DNA from: Moritella sp. Urea-trap-13
Lineage (GTDB): Bacteria > Pseudomonadota > Gammaproteobacteria > Enterobacterales > Moritellaceae
Direction: 5' to 3'
Assembly (NCBI RefSeq): GCF_002836355.1
Contig: NZ_PJCA01000032.1
Location: 25,951 to 89,950, forward strand
Length of the DNA: 64,000 nucleotides
The position numbers and the translations under genes are program-made. This document shows, piece by piece, positions 1-8,066 of this stretch. Position 1 is the first letter of the stretch, and each line of letters opens with the position of its first letter. Under the pieces are notes generated by a model. It was given only the letters and a program-made list of their open reading frames with translations. It did no database searches and was not told the origin of the DNA.

Positions 1-579
1 TAACAAAGTGGGCATCATGATCAAATCATCAAAGTCCAAGGCGTTATAAGCTTTCATATGGCGGAGGTAATCGTCGTAACACTGGGCAAATAATTTGTCT
101 TGTGGCATTTGCGCACGGGCAAGCGCTTGTGGCGGTAATACCAACTCACTCTTCCAATTAGAGATAGCACTGCGCAATTGGTCGATCAGCTCTTTATCTT
201 CTTCTAACGTATCTTGCGTCAGCTCTTTTAATAATGCCAATTGGTCTTGATCGTCAAACAAGGTAAATGCCTGTTTGATGCCTAAGGTTTTATATTCTTT
301 ACGAATAATATTTAACCCTAAGGTATGGAATGTTGAAACCATCAAGCCTTTTGCTTCTTTTTTACCTAATGTCTGAGCAATACGCTCTTTCATCTCTCGC
401 GCCGCTTTATTGGTAAAGGTTACCGCAGCAATATTCTTGGCATCATAACTACAGTTCTGTACTAGATGGGCAATTTTAGTAGTAATAACACGGGTTTTAC
501 CACTGCCGGCACCAGCAAGTACCAAACACGGTCCAGAAATATACTTAACAGCTTCATCCTGACGGGGATTCATTTTCAT
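1..579 (-). CDS. rep: ATP-dependent DNA helicase Rep, N-terminal part
   Basis: This is the first 193 codons of a UvrD/Rep-family superfamily 1 helicase; the rest lies beyond position 1. Rep unwinds DNA 3' to 5' using ATP and helps replication forks past bound proteins. The translated N-terminus begins [11 protein letters not shown] and carries the Walker A loop AGAGSGKT at about residues 23-30. It continues with the helicase motif Ia region ([13 protein letters not shown]) and STFHTLGL, closely matching E. coli Rep rather than UvrD. The reading frame is open to the window edge. I chose the ATG at 579; an in-frame ATG at 573 is the alternative. Identity is confident; completeness cannot be judged. 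Confidence 0.93.
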   Translation of the reverse strand, partial: MKMNPRQDEAVKYISGPCLVLAGAGSGKTRVITTKIAHLVQNCSYDAKNIAAVTFTNKAAREMKERIAQTLGKKEAKGLMVSTFHTLGLNIIRKEYKTLGIKQAFTLFDDQDQLALLKELTQDTLEEDKELIDQLRSAISNWKSELVLPPQALARAQMPQDKLFAQCYDDYLRHMKAYNALDFDDLIMMPTLL

Positions 580-646
580 AGCGATAACACCAGACTAAAA
601 CATGAGGGAAAGAGGTAGAGATTAGATTGTAGCAAAATTTGCATAC

Positions 647-680
647 AAAAATGCCAGTTATAAATAACTGGCATTTTTTA
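647..680 (-). terminator. Rho-independent terminator after rpmBG
   Basis: The inverted repeat aatgccagtta / taactggcatt is flanked by A-rich and T-rich runs. It lies just past the rpmG stop codon and before rep, so it should end the ribosomal protein transcript. The T-run on both sides would also allow some activity in the other direction. Confidence 0.8.
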
Positions 681-703
681 TACATCAAAAACGCAATCAA
701 GTA

Positions 704-859
704 TTACTTGATTTTGCCTTCTTTGTAGATAACGTGCTTACGAACAACTGGATCAAACTTTTTGATTTCCATTTTTTCAGGCATGTTTTTTTTGTTCTTG
801 TCTGTAGTATAGAAGTGACCTGTACCAGCAGATGAATTCAAACGAATTTTATCGCGCAT
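704..859 (-). CDS. rpmG: 50S ribosomal protein L33
   Basis: A 51-residue basic protein of the large ribosomal subunit. It reads [19 protein letters not shown] and ends VIYKEGKIK, matching bacterial L33 of the type without zinc-binding cysteines. Many relatives start a few residues earlier (MAKGIRE...), but here an in-frame ATG directly opens the conserved RDKI/REKI block, so the protein is about four residues shorter than in E. coli. It follows rpmB after an 11 bp gap, in the usual rpmB-rpmG order. A terminator hairpin lies about 25 bp past its stop codon. Confidence 0.95.
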   Translation of the reverse strand: MRDKIRLNSSAGTGHFYTTDKNKKNMPEKMEIKKFDPVVRKHVIYKEGKIK

Positions 860-870
860 AATCTAGTTCC

Positions 871-1107
871 TTAAACCTTAACACCACGGGCACGCATTTC
901 AGTTAAAACTGAATCAATACCTTTCTTATCGATAATACGCATACCTTTAGCAGTAAGACGTAATTTAACAAAGCGGTTTTCGCTCTCAACCCAAAAACGG
1001 TGTGAATGTAGGTTTGGCAAGAAACGGCGACGTGTGCGGTTTTTTGCGTGAGAAACGTTGTTACCAACAGCTGGTTTTTTACCAGTGACTTGGCATACTT
1101 TTGACAT
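871..1107 (-). CDS. rpmB: 50S ribosomal protein L28
   Basis: A 78-residue large-subunit ribosomal protein. The sequence [29 protein letters not shown] is characteristic of L28. An upstream in-frame ATG would add 15 residues that L28 lacks, so the ATG at 1107 is chosen. It is the first gene of the rpmB-rpmG pair, and a plausible sigma-70 promoter lies about 80-105 bp upstream. Confidence 0.96.
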   Translation of the reverse strand: MSKVCQVTGKKPAVGNNVSHAKNRTRRRFLPNLHSHRFWVESENRFVKLRLTAKGMRIIDKKGIDSVLTEMRARGVKV

Positions 1108-1184
1108 AGTGTGCTCCAATAACTTCAAATATAAGTGTCTACATAGTCGCATTTGAAGCTACTAGGTATACTTTTAAAGCTCGG

Positions 1185-1213
1185 TTTATACAGTAAACCC
1201 AGACACAAATCAA
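1185..1213 (-). promoter_or_regulatory. Candidate sigma-70 promoter of rpmB-rpmG
   Basis: On the minus strand, TTGATT (1213-1208) and TATAAA (1190-1185) are separated by exactly 17 bp, the ideal sigma-70 spacing. The start would fall near 1178, giving a leader of about 70 nt. The rest of the 1108-1454 gap is AT-rich. On the plus strand a TATAAT at 1421-1426 is a good -10 candidate for csdA. I see no RNA gene in this gap. Confidence 0.5.
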
Positions 1214-1454
1214 TAATAGTGCAAAATATCACCATCTTTAATCACACATAAATAGCGCTAAAAACAGGCTGCGACGGTGACTTTGTGAACACAAATGCAA
1301 AAAAACAGTTTAATACGCAAAAAAAAGGCCAAAAACAAGCAATAAAAATTAAATCAGAATAATTACAAAAACTATTTCAATTCGCCTAAATGTACAAATG
1401 CGCAAGCCGTTTTTTCGGGTTATAATCCCCTCTCCTTGATAGTGAGTTTACAGC

Positions 1455-2675
1455 ATGCTTAGCGATATAGAATTAATTAATCTCAGACAACAGTTCCCGG
1501 TATTATCTCAACAAGTAAACGATCATCCGTTAATTTATTTGGATAATGCCGCCACCAGTCAAAAGCCATTATCTGTGCTTGAAGCGATTAATACCTATTA
1601 TCGTGATATCAACGCCAATGTCCACCGCGCATCGCATGCATTAAGTGCCCAAGCCACCTGTGCTTATGAAAATGCCCGCGATATCTGTGCGCAGTTTATC
1701 AATGCCAATAGCAGTAAAGAAATCATTTGGACCCGCGGTACCACCGAAGCCATTAATTTAGTCGCGAACTGCTTAACTACCAGTATCCAAGCTGGCGATG
1801 AGATAATCATTTCTACCTTAGAGCACCACGCCAATATTGTGCCTTGGCAAATGCTAGCACAACGCACAGGCGCTATTATCAAAGTTATCCCGCTATTACC
1901 GTCTACAGACCTCGATATGCAGGCCTATAAACAACTCCTGAGCGCTAAAACCAAGTTAGTGGCAGTCAGCCATGTCTCCAATGCCATCGGCACGGTGAAC
2001 CCGATTGAGGAGATCATCGCCTTAGCCAAACAAGTCGATGCCAAGGTATTAATCGACGGCGCCCAAGCTATTTCCCATTGGGATGTTGACGTCCAAGCGC
2101 TGGGGTGTGATTTTTATGTTTTCTCTGGGCATAAAATGTATGGCCCGACAGGCATAGGTGTTCTTTGGGGTAAAGAACAAGAACTTAACCAATTACCGCC
2201 GTGGCAAGGTGGTGGCGAGATGATTAAAACCGTGAGTTTTGAACATACTACGTATAACGACTTACCGTTTAAATTTGAAGCTGGCACCCCAAATATTGCC
2301 GGAGCGATCAGCCTAGCGCGCGCCATGACATTTTTAAATAGCTACGACCGTCAAGCATTGGCTAGCCACGAAGCCGCGTTATTGGCTTACACCACTGCAG
2401 AACTGGCAAAAATGCCACGTATTAAAATCATTGGCTCACCGCAGCACCGTGCAGGCGGCATCAGTTTTATTATCGGTGACGCCCATAATGGCGATGTCGG
2501 CATGCTACTCGATTTACAAGGTATCGCCGTGCGCACTGGACATCACTGCGCTCAACCCTTGATGCATAGCCTGAAACTCTCCGGCACCATTCGTGTGTCG
2601 TTAGCCATTTACAATACCAAAGCAGAAATAGACTTCTTCATTAAAGCCTTGAATGAACTGCTAGATTTACTCTAA
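1455..2675 (+). CDS. csdA: Cysteine desulfurase CsdA (class V aminotransferase fold)
   Basis: A 406-residue PLP enzyme that takes sulfur from cysteine as a persulfide and leaves alanine. The PLP-binding lysine is K227 in FSGHKMYGPTG, and the sulfur-accepting cysteine is C365 in RTGHHCAQPLM. The TRGTTEAIN and EHHANIVPW blocks are typical of the group II CsdA/SufS branch. CsdA is preferred over SufS because csdE and tcdA (csdL), the usual CsdA partners, lie in the same region and no sufBCD genes are present. In E. coli csdA and csdE are adjacent; here 3.3 kb of unrelated genes separate them. A TATAAT lies about 30 bp upstream. Confidence 0.9.
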   Translation: MLSDIELINLRQQFPVLSQQVNDHPLIYLDNAATSQKPLSVLEAINTYYRDINANVHRASHALSAQATCAYENARDICAQFINANSSKEIIWTRGTTEAINLVANCLTTSIQAGDEIIISTLEHHANIVPWQMLAQRTGAIIKVIPLLPSTDLDMQAYKQLLSAKTKLVAVSHVSNAIGTVNPIEEIIALAKQVDAKVLIDGAQAISHWDVDVQALGCDFYVFSGHKMYGPTGIGVLWGKEQELNQLPPWQGGGEMIKTVSFEHTTYNDLPFKFEAGTPNIAGAISLARAMTFLNSYDRQALASHEAALLAYTTAELAKMPRIKIIGSPQHRAGGISFIIGDAHNGDVGMLLDLQGIAVRTGHHCAQPLMHSLKLSGTIRVSLAIYNTKAEIDFFIKALNELLDLL

Positions 2676-2734
2676 GCACGCGTTATAAGACATTCGCTAT
2701 AAAACGTGACAAACAAAGCCATCTCCGCACATGT

Positions 2735-2804
2735 ACTGAATATGAACGACGCACTCAGATTGTATTCAGTATCAATGTTGTTTAATAGCATCATCAACAT
2801 TGAT
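2735..2804. repeat. Two adjacent perfect inverted repeats upstream of the OB-fold gene
   Basis: The first has arms actgaata (2735-2742) and tattcagt (2763-2770). Directly abutting is the second, with arms atcaatgttg (2771-2780) and caacattgat (2795-2804) and a 14-nt loop. Neither is followed by a T-run, so a terminator for csdA is unlikely. They sit 70-140 bp before the gene at 2874, where a regulator such as the neighbouring response regulator could bind. Function is inferred only. Confidence 0.5.
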
Positions 2805-2873
2805 TAGAACGCTGCTAACAACAATCGCAGCAACCACAACAAACGAAGCCCATGGGTTTCCAGGAGATTAAAG

Positions 2874-3260
2874 ATGCTAAAGAAAACAATCATAGGCCTT
2901 ACTGCTGCCATCATTATGCTACCAACACTGGCGATGGCAAAAGATCATGGCAATGACCATAATAACAAGCAATCGATCAATTACACCGGTCCAGCAATCA
3001 ACGTCACTACGGTAGCGGAAAATCTGGAAAACATTGGCCGTTTCAGCGAAGAAAACGTGGTATTAGAAGGTAAATTAATCCACCAAATCAGTGGCGATAA
3101 ATTCATGTTTGCTGATGACACCGGCCAAGTAATTGTCGAGCTTGACGATCACATCAAGTTGCCCGTCGCGATTGATAACAACACCAAATTACGTATCTTT
3201 GGTGAGTTCGAAGGCGGATCGACGCCAGAAGTTGAAGTAAAACAAATCAAACTGCTATAA
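2874..3260 (+). CDS. YgiW/BOF-family periplasmic OB-fold protein
   Basis: A 128-residue protein with a clear signal peptide (about 22 residues, ending AMA) and a bacterial OB-fold (BOF) domain over about residues 40-128, including the hallmark GKLIHQISGDKFMFADDTGQVIVEL. Relatives YgiW/VisP and YdeI are periplasmic stress-tolerance proteins. In E. coli ygiW sits beside the qseBC two-component genes. Here the gene is likewise next to a two-component pair but converges with it, overlapping the kinase gene's 3' end by 6 bp. A strong ribosome site (AGGAGA) precedes the ATG. Paired inverted repeats lie upstream. Confidence 0.85.
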   Translation: MLKKTIIGLTAAIIMLPTLAMAKDHGNDHNNKQSINYTGPAINVTTVAENLENIGRFSEENVVLEGKLIHQISGDKFMFADDTGQVIVELDDHIKLPVAIDNNTKLRIFGEFEGGSTPEVEVKQIKLL

Positions 3261-4625
3261 ACGATTGCGTAACGGTAAGGCTAATTGTGCCGCTAAGCCA
3301 CCGAGCGAGGCGCGCTGTAATGTTAGCTTGCCTTGATACATTCGCGCCATTTCCGCCGCGATATTAAGCCCTAGGCCATGACCTGGGGTTTGTTCATCTA
3401 AGCGTTGACCGCGATCCAATACTAACTGGCAATCAGCCTCACTCATACCGGGTCCATCATCCGCAATCGTCATTTGCAGCTGGTCAGCAACCACAACTGC
3501 AGAGATAACAATACGTGATGTCGCCCATTTATACGCGTTTTCGATTAAATTACCGGCCATTTCATCAAAGTCACGGCCATCAACAGCAACTGTTAACGCC
3601 TCGTCAAAGCTAAGCTCAACGACAATATTACGGCTAGCATACAAACGTGAAAACGCCGACACCGCATTACTGCATTGCTGGTAAGGACTGCATTTAGTGC
3701 CTAATAATTGTTTCGCCGCGATTTGTGAAGCAGATAAATGATATTCAATGTGTTGACGCATTTGTTGTAATTGTTGCTGCAATAAGGCTTTTTGCGCCGG
3801 CTGAGGTAGCGCCAATTCATTTTGCATAATACTCAGTGGCGTTTTCAGTGCGTGCGCCATATTACCGGCGTTGGTACGGGCTTTTTCTAACAGCTGCTGA
3901 TGATGCACCAACAAGCGGTTAATATCTTTCACCAAGGGATCAATTTCTTGCGGATAGTGATGTTGAAAATGGGCTTTATCGCCGTTTTCAATTTCAGCTA
4001 ATTCTTTGCGCAATGTGGTCAGAGGTCTCAGTCCCCAGGTTAATTGCAGTAAAATTAATAACATCACCGCCAGCGCTAATAAACCCAGACCAATTAACAA
4101 ACTGCGATTAACCCCCTGTAACGCGAGCGCTAAGCTACTACTTTCTTGTGCCACTGCCACCCAAAAAAAAGTTTCACTATCCGGTAGTTTAACCTTTTGC
4201 TGCACTACCATTAACGCTTGGCCAGTCGGACCGTCAGTAACAAAATAATCAAGACCAAACTCATTATTTAAATGGCTAAAAGTGAGTTCAGTCTCCCACA
4301 GTGAACGCGAGCGTTTCAACACTGCAGTAGCGGTTTGAATTTGCCAATAGAATCCCGAATAAGGCTGGCTAAATCGCGGTTCGGACAAGGCGTTAATCGG
4401 CATAACATCGAATGGGCTATTGGTGTTTGTAGGATCCAACGTGGGCTGTTGCACCTCGAGGCGACTTAATAACTCATCTAACGATAAGGTTAATTTAGTC
4501 ACCAACTCACTACGTAAATAATCTTGCATGTAACGCTGGACGGTAAATCCAGTGATAAGGATCAGCACCACGCAACAACCACCCGCAGCAAACAGTAGGC
4601 GGCTTTTTAATGAATGATGTTTCAA
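3255..4625 (-). CDS. Sensor histidine kinase, PhoQ/QseC-like
   Basis: A 456-residue inner-membrane sensor kinase. A first membrane segment lies at about residues 10-28, a periplasmic domain at 30-175, a second membrane segment at about 176-198, and then a HAMP-like linker. The phosphoacceptor H258 (NMAHALKTPLS) resembles the PhoQ H-box. The ATPase part has NLIENAYKWA (N box), DDGPGM (G1) and GHGLGLNIA (G2). No ATG exists near the N-terminus: translation must start at TTG 4625, which overlaps the regulator's stop in a TTGA junction, so the two are translationally coupled. The stimulus is unknown. Nearby PepSY and OB-fold periplasmic proteins may take part in sensing. Confidence 0.88.
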   Translation of the reverse strand: MKHHSLKSRLLFAAGGCCVVLILITGFTVQRYMQDYLRSELVTKLTLSLDELLSRLEVQQPTLDPTNTNSPFDVMPINALSEPRFSQPYSGFYWQIQTATAVLKRSRSLWETELTFSHLNNEFGLDYFVTDGPTGQALMVVQQKVKLPDSETFFWVAVAQESSSLALALQGVNRSLLIGLGLLALAVMLLILLQLTWGLRPLTTLRKELAEIENGDKAHFQHHYPQEIDPLVKDINRLLVHHQQLLEKARTNAGNMAHALKTPLSIMQNELALPQPAQKALLQQQLQQMRQHIEYHLSASQIAAKQLLGTKCSPYQQCSNAVSAFSRLYASRNIVVELSFDEALTVAVDGRDFDEMAGNLIENAYKWATSRIVISAVVVADQLQMTIADDGPGMSEADCQLVLDRGQRLDEQTPGHGLGLNIAAEMARMYQGKLTLQRASLGGLAAQLALPLRNRL

Positions 4626-5281
4626 TCCTGCGCGATCCTATAACCTAAGCCACGTACCGTTTCGATCATCTGACTACCGAGTTTTTTGCGTAATCGGCCA
4701 ATAAATACTTCGATAGTATTGGAGTCACGATCAAAGTCCTGAGCGTAAATATGCTCAATTAAAGTAGCACGTGACACCACTTGACCAAGGTGGAGCATTA
4801 AATAACTCAACACTTTAAATTCATGTGCTGTCAGCGTGATGCTCAGACCAGCTCTAGTTACCGTTGATGCCGAGATATCTAAACGGATATCACCGACCGT
4901 CACAATTGATGAAGCCTTACCCGCTGCACGGCGCACTAAAGCCTGCAGGCGCGCAACTAACTCACCCATTTGGAAAGGTTTTGCCAAGTAATCATCAGCG
5001 CCGGCATTCAAACCTTCAATTTTTTCATGTAATAGCGACCGGGCAGTAAGGATAATAACCGGCATCGTCAGGTTTTCAGCACGCCATTTTTTCAATACAG
5101 TTAAACCGTCAACTTTAGGCAAACCCAGATCTAATACCACTGCATCATAAGTTTCGGTCGAGCCCATAAAATGCGCTTCTTCGCCATCATAAGCACAATC
5201 GACAATAAAGCCCTGCGCGGTTAATTGTTGCTGCATTTGCTGGGCTAATTGCGGTTCATCTTCAACGATTAATACTTTCAT
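4622..5281 (-). CDS. OmpR/PhoB-family response regulator
   Basis: A 219-residue regulator. The receiver domain has the acidic pair E7/D8, the phosphorylation site D51 (VVLDLGLPKVDG) and K101 (AKPF). The C-terminal winged helix shows LTAHEFKVLSYL and VEVFIGRLRKKL-type recognition elements. It is closest in appearance to PhoP/QseB. It is the upstream partner of the kinase gene, with coupled translation. Two base pairs separate its start from the stop of the PepSY gene at 5284-5640, so PepSY protein, regulator and kinase probably form one operon. Confidence 0.9.
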   Translation of the reverse strand: MKVLIVEDEPQLAQQMQQQLTAQGFIVDCAYDGEEAHFMGSTETYDAVVLDLGLPKVDGLTVLKKWRAENLTMPVIILTARSLLHEKIEGLNAGADDYLAKPFQMGELVARLQALVRRAAGKASSIVTVGDIRLDISASTVTRAGLSITLTAHEFKVLSYLMLHLGQVVSRATLIEHIYAQDFDRDSNTIEVFIGRLRKKLGSQMIETVRGLGYRIAQD

Positions 5282-5283
5282 AC

Positions 5284-5640
5284 TTACCTATTCTGATTAA
5301 AAAAACGTTCAAGTTTATGGCCTTTAATCGCTAACAAACGGAATGTTTTAGCGTCAAATGCTGCTTTGACCACATTACGATCGGCATCGAGAATTTTGAT
5401 TTCGTATATCCACATATCATCCTCGCTATAATCATCGTCTTTTTCGAGTTCAACTTTAATCACCCGACCGTTAAAATCGTGCTCAATAATGGCTAATAAA
5501 TCAATAAACGGACTGATCTCTTTGGCCTCCACCGCTGCAGTGACTTCGTCGAGATCTTCTTCATATTCGATATGCGGCATTGCCACACTTTGCCATGACA
5601 TAAAGATTAACATGACAGTTAATAAGATTCGTGTTTTCAT
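5284..5640 (-). CDS. Secreted PepSY-domain protein
   Basis: A 118-residue protein with a signal peptide (about 20 residues, ending SVA before MPHIE). It has one PepSY-type domain at about residues 42-112 (ISPFIDLLAIIEHDFNGRVIKVELEKDD ... YEIKILDADRNVVKAAFDAKT, described here by its ends). PepSY domains are small periplasmic modules often encoded beside two-component systems. It is the first gene of the PepSY–regulator–kinase operon and is divergent from a second PepSY gene with only 52 bp between them. A role in tuning the kinase is inference. Confidence 0.8.
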   Translation of the reverse strand: MKTRILLTVMLIFMSWQSVAMPHIEYEEDLDEVTAAVEAKEISPFIDLLAIIEHDFNGRVIKVELEKDDDYSEDDMWIYEIKILDADRNVVKAAFDAKTFRLLAIKGHKLERFFNQNR

Positions 5641-5692
5641 AGATTCTAGAGTACCGTTGTTTAAATGAATAGAACATTAACAGGGTCTAATT

Positions 5693-5947
5693 TTGCTAAA
5701 ATATTATTACTTAATACTGATTTTGCTAAGCCCAGTCCCACTCGCTAATGCAGCTCATGATCAGCCAGAAAAATCCATAGCGCAAGTCATTGAACTGCTT
5801 GTTGCGCAAGGTTTTCATGATATTTCTAAAGTCAAATTTGATCATGACGATAATCGCTATGAAATTAAAGCACGTAACGCCAACAACGAAAAAGTTGAAA
5901 TAGAGCTGACTACCACAGGTCAATTCATCTCAGTCGAAGAAGATTAA
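5693..5947 (+). CDS. Short secreted PepSY-domain protein
   Basis: An 84-residue protein: a hydrophobic signal peptide (residues 1-20, LILILLSPVPLANA) followed by a single PepSY domain (SIAQVIELLVAQGFHDISKVKFDHDDNRY, then a second half ending QFISVEED; given by ends). It starts with TTG at 5693; there is no ATG before the signal sequence. It is transcribed divergently from the other PepSY gene, from a 52 bp gap that must hold both promoters. The next gene, csdE, begins 45 bp downstream. Function unknown; probably responds to the same regulator. Confidence 0.75.
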   Translation: MLKYYYLILILLSPVPLANAAHDQPEKSIAQVIELLVAQGFHDISKVKFDHDDNRYEIKARNANNEKVEIELTTTGQFISVEED

Positions 5948-5992
5948 TTTTATCCTGCCAGACCAGCTCTGATAGGTAATACAGGAACATTC

Positions 5993-6418
5993 ATGACCGA
6001 TTTCTCGTCAAGTCCATTTGGCAATACCATTACCAGTACCGATGTACTAACGTTATTAACCGCGCAAGCTGGCTGGCAAAATAAATACCGCCAATTAATC
6101 CAACTCGGTAATAAGATCCCAGCATTAAGTGATGATTATAAAATAGCAGAAAATCAAATTAAAGGCTGTGAAAGCCAAGCTTGGTTAGCATTGCATTGTG
6201 ATAATGACGGGCGATTATGGTTCGGCTTAGATTCGGATGCCCGTATTGTTAAAGGCTTGATGGCAGCGTTACTTGCTGCGGTAAACGGTAAGACCCGTGC
6301 CGAGATTGCCGCATTTGATGTCGATGATTACTTTGCCCAACTGGGTTTTATGCAACAACTTAGTCCCTCGCGTGGCAATGGTTTAAAGGCCGTTATTGCA
6401 GCGATTAAAGCGGCTTAA
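5993..6418 (+). CDS. csdE: Sulfur acceptor protein CsdE (SufE family)
   Basis: A 141-residue SufE-fold protein that takes persulfide sulfur from CsdA and passes it on. The acceptor cysteine is C59 in NQIKGCESQAWL, matching C61 of E. coli CsdE. The SufE core continues through ARIVKGLMAALLAAVNGKT. Length is normal. A ribosome site (ACAGGAAC) precedes the ATG. Partner genes are csdA (3.3 kb upstream, same strand) and tcdA (downstream, opposite strand). Confidence 0.9.
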   Translation: MTDFSSSPFGNTITSTDVLTLLTAQAGWQNKYRQLIQLGNKIPALSDDYKIAENQIKGCESQAWLALHCDNDGRLWFGLDSDARIVKGLMAALLAAVNGKTRAEIAAFDVDDYFAQLGFMQQLSPSRGNGLKAVIAAIKAA

Positions 6419-6499
6419 AGTTAACGTGACGAATCTAACATACCGCTAAATGAATTGATTCTGAAAACCGCTCAAGACCTCCGCGTTGTCTGAAATAAA

Positions 6500-6541
6500 G
6501 GCGCTTAAACAAGGGCATCCATGCCCTTGTATGTTTGCGCC
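6500..6541 (-). terminator. Hairpin terminator of the thiolase gene
   Basis: A long stem, outer ggcgc/gcgcc and inner acaagggcat/atgcccttgt around a 2-nt loop, lies between the convergent csdE and thiolase genes. On the minus strand it is followed by TTTATTTC, a moderate U-tract, so it most likely ends the thiolase transcript. Confidence 0.6.
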
Positions 6542-6574
6542 ACCAATATCATTTAGCTAATCAACTTTCCGTGC

Positions 6575-7786
6575 TTATTTCTGCAAGTTTTTAACAATCA
6601 ACGCCGTGCCCATACCACCACCAATACACAATGATGCTAAACCGTAGTCCACGCCACGCTTTTGCATTTCGTGTAATAACGTCACGGTAATACGGCCGCC
6701 AGATGCACCCAACGGATGACCTAGTGCGATAGCGCCACCGTTAACATTGGTCTTATCGGCAAACCAATCCATATCCACATTGTGCTCTTGAGTCAGGTTA
6801 GTCATTACCCCTAACGCTTGTGCAGCAAAGGCTTCATTAAGCTCTAATAACTCCATTTGTTCCAATGACATATTAGCGCGCTTAAGTGCTTGCTCAATCG
6901 CAGGTACTGGACCTAAACCCATAACTTGCGGTTCAACACCACCTTGGCCATAAGCAATCAGCTCAGCCATTGGCTCTAAACCGTATTTTTCAACTGCCGC
7001 AGCAGAGGCTAAGATGATCGCCGCTGCGCCATCGTTAATACCTGATGCGTTTGCCGCAGTCACTGAACCATCAGATTTAAATGCTGGGCGTAGTTTAGCT
7101 AAACCTTCAACACTGGTATTATCTTTTGGATATTCATCAGTCGCAAAGCTTTGTGTTTGACGACGAACTTTAATGTCGACAGGTACAATCTCATCAACGA
7201 AACGTTCTGCTGCAATTGCAGCTACCGCTTTGTGCTGACTAGCAACTGCAAAGGTATCTTGTTGTTCACGGGTTAAAGCAAACTGATCAACGATATTTTC
7301 CGCTGTCATGCCCATGTGGTAATTATTAAATACGTCTGTCAGCCCATCGTTGATCATGGCATCAACCATGGTCATGTTACCCATTTTAGAACCAAAACGA
7401 GTTTTCGCTGGCATCAAATAAGGAATATTAGACATACTTTCCATGCCTGCTGCAACGACGATATCGGCATCACCCGCTTTAATATGCGCAGCACCGTCCA
7501 TGATCGTTTTCATGCCGCTACCACAGATCATATTTAGCGTATAAGCAGGGACACTAGCAGGAATACCCGCTTGCATTGCCGCTTGACGACCCGGTCCCAT
7601 GCCTTGACCCGCACTAATCACATTACCAACAATCACTTCATCAACGTGCTCAGGATTAACCTTGGCAGCGGCTAATGCGCCTTTGATTGCCGTTGCACCT
7701 AACGTAGCGGCATCAACACCGGCTAAGCTACCACCAAAACTACCAAGGGCCGTACGCTTTGCAGCCACAATAAATACTTTACTCAT
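6575..7786 (-). CDS. Acetyl-CoA C-acetyltransferase (thiolase II)
   Basis: A 403-residue thiolase that condenses two acetyl-CoA to acetoacetyl-CoA, or runs the reverse reaction. The nucleophilic cysteine is C88 (LNMICGSGMKT), the histidine is H357 (IALGHPLGASG), and the C-terminal catalytic cysteine is C387 (CIGGGMG). The length and SAGQGMGPGRQAA block fit the AtoB/PhaA-type biosynthetic thiolases more than FadA. It stands alone, with no phaB, atoDA or hydroxybutyrate genes beside it, so the physiological direction cannot be read from context. A 280 bp gap upstream holds its promoter. Confidence 0.9.
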   Translation of the reverse strand: MSKVFIVAAKRTALGSFGGSLAGVDAATLGATAIKGALAAAKVNPEHVDEVIVGNVISAGQGMGPGRQAAMQAGIPASVPAYTLNMICGSGMKTIMDGAAHIKAGDADIVVAAGMESMSNIPYLMPAKTRFGSKMGNMTMVDAMINDGLTDVFNNYHMGMTAENIVDQFALTREQQDTFAVASQHKAVAAIAAERFVDEIVPVDIKVRRQTQSFATDEYPKDNTSVEGLAKLRPAFKSDGSVTAANASGINDGAAAIILASAAAVEKYGLEPMAELIAYGQGGVEPQVMGLGPVPAIEQALKRANMSLEQMELLELNEAFAAQALGVMTNLTQEHNVDMDWFADKTNVNGGAIALGHPLGASGGRITVTLLHEMQKRGVDYGLASLCIGGGMGTALIVKNLQK

Positions 7787-8000
7787 ACCTTGTTTCCTTA
7801 CTTGAGGTGATCAGTTACGTTTTTCAAACATATGTTTGAACAGTATCACAAGTTGTTAACATAACCGAATTAAAGGCGATAACCCAGAGTCCTATTCGCG
7901 GTGTAATCACATAAATAGCACATAGGTAACACATAAATAGCGCCTCAGTATCGCAGGCATATTTGAGTCAGAAGGAAAATAACGGCAGGTGCTAGATACA

Positions 8001-8036
8001 AAAAAACCAGCGAATACATAGGGTATCAGCTGGTTT
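8001..8036 (-). terminator. Rho-independent terminator of tcdA
   Basis: Arms aaaccagc (8004-8011) and gctggttt (8029-8036) enclose a 17-nt loop. On the minus strand the stem is followed by a run of T's, about 30 bp past the tcdA stop codon. Confidence 0.75.
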
Positions 8037-8066
8037 CCATCATTTATTAAAAATCTTATTCAAACC

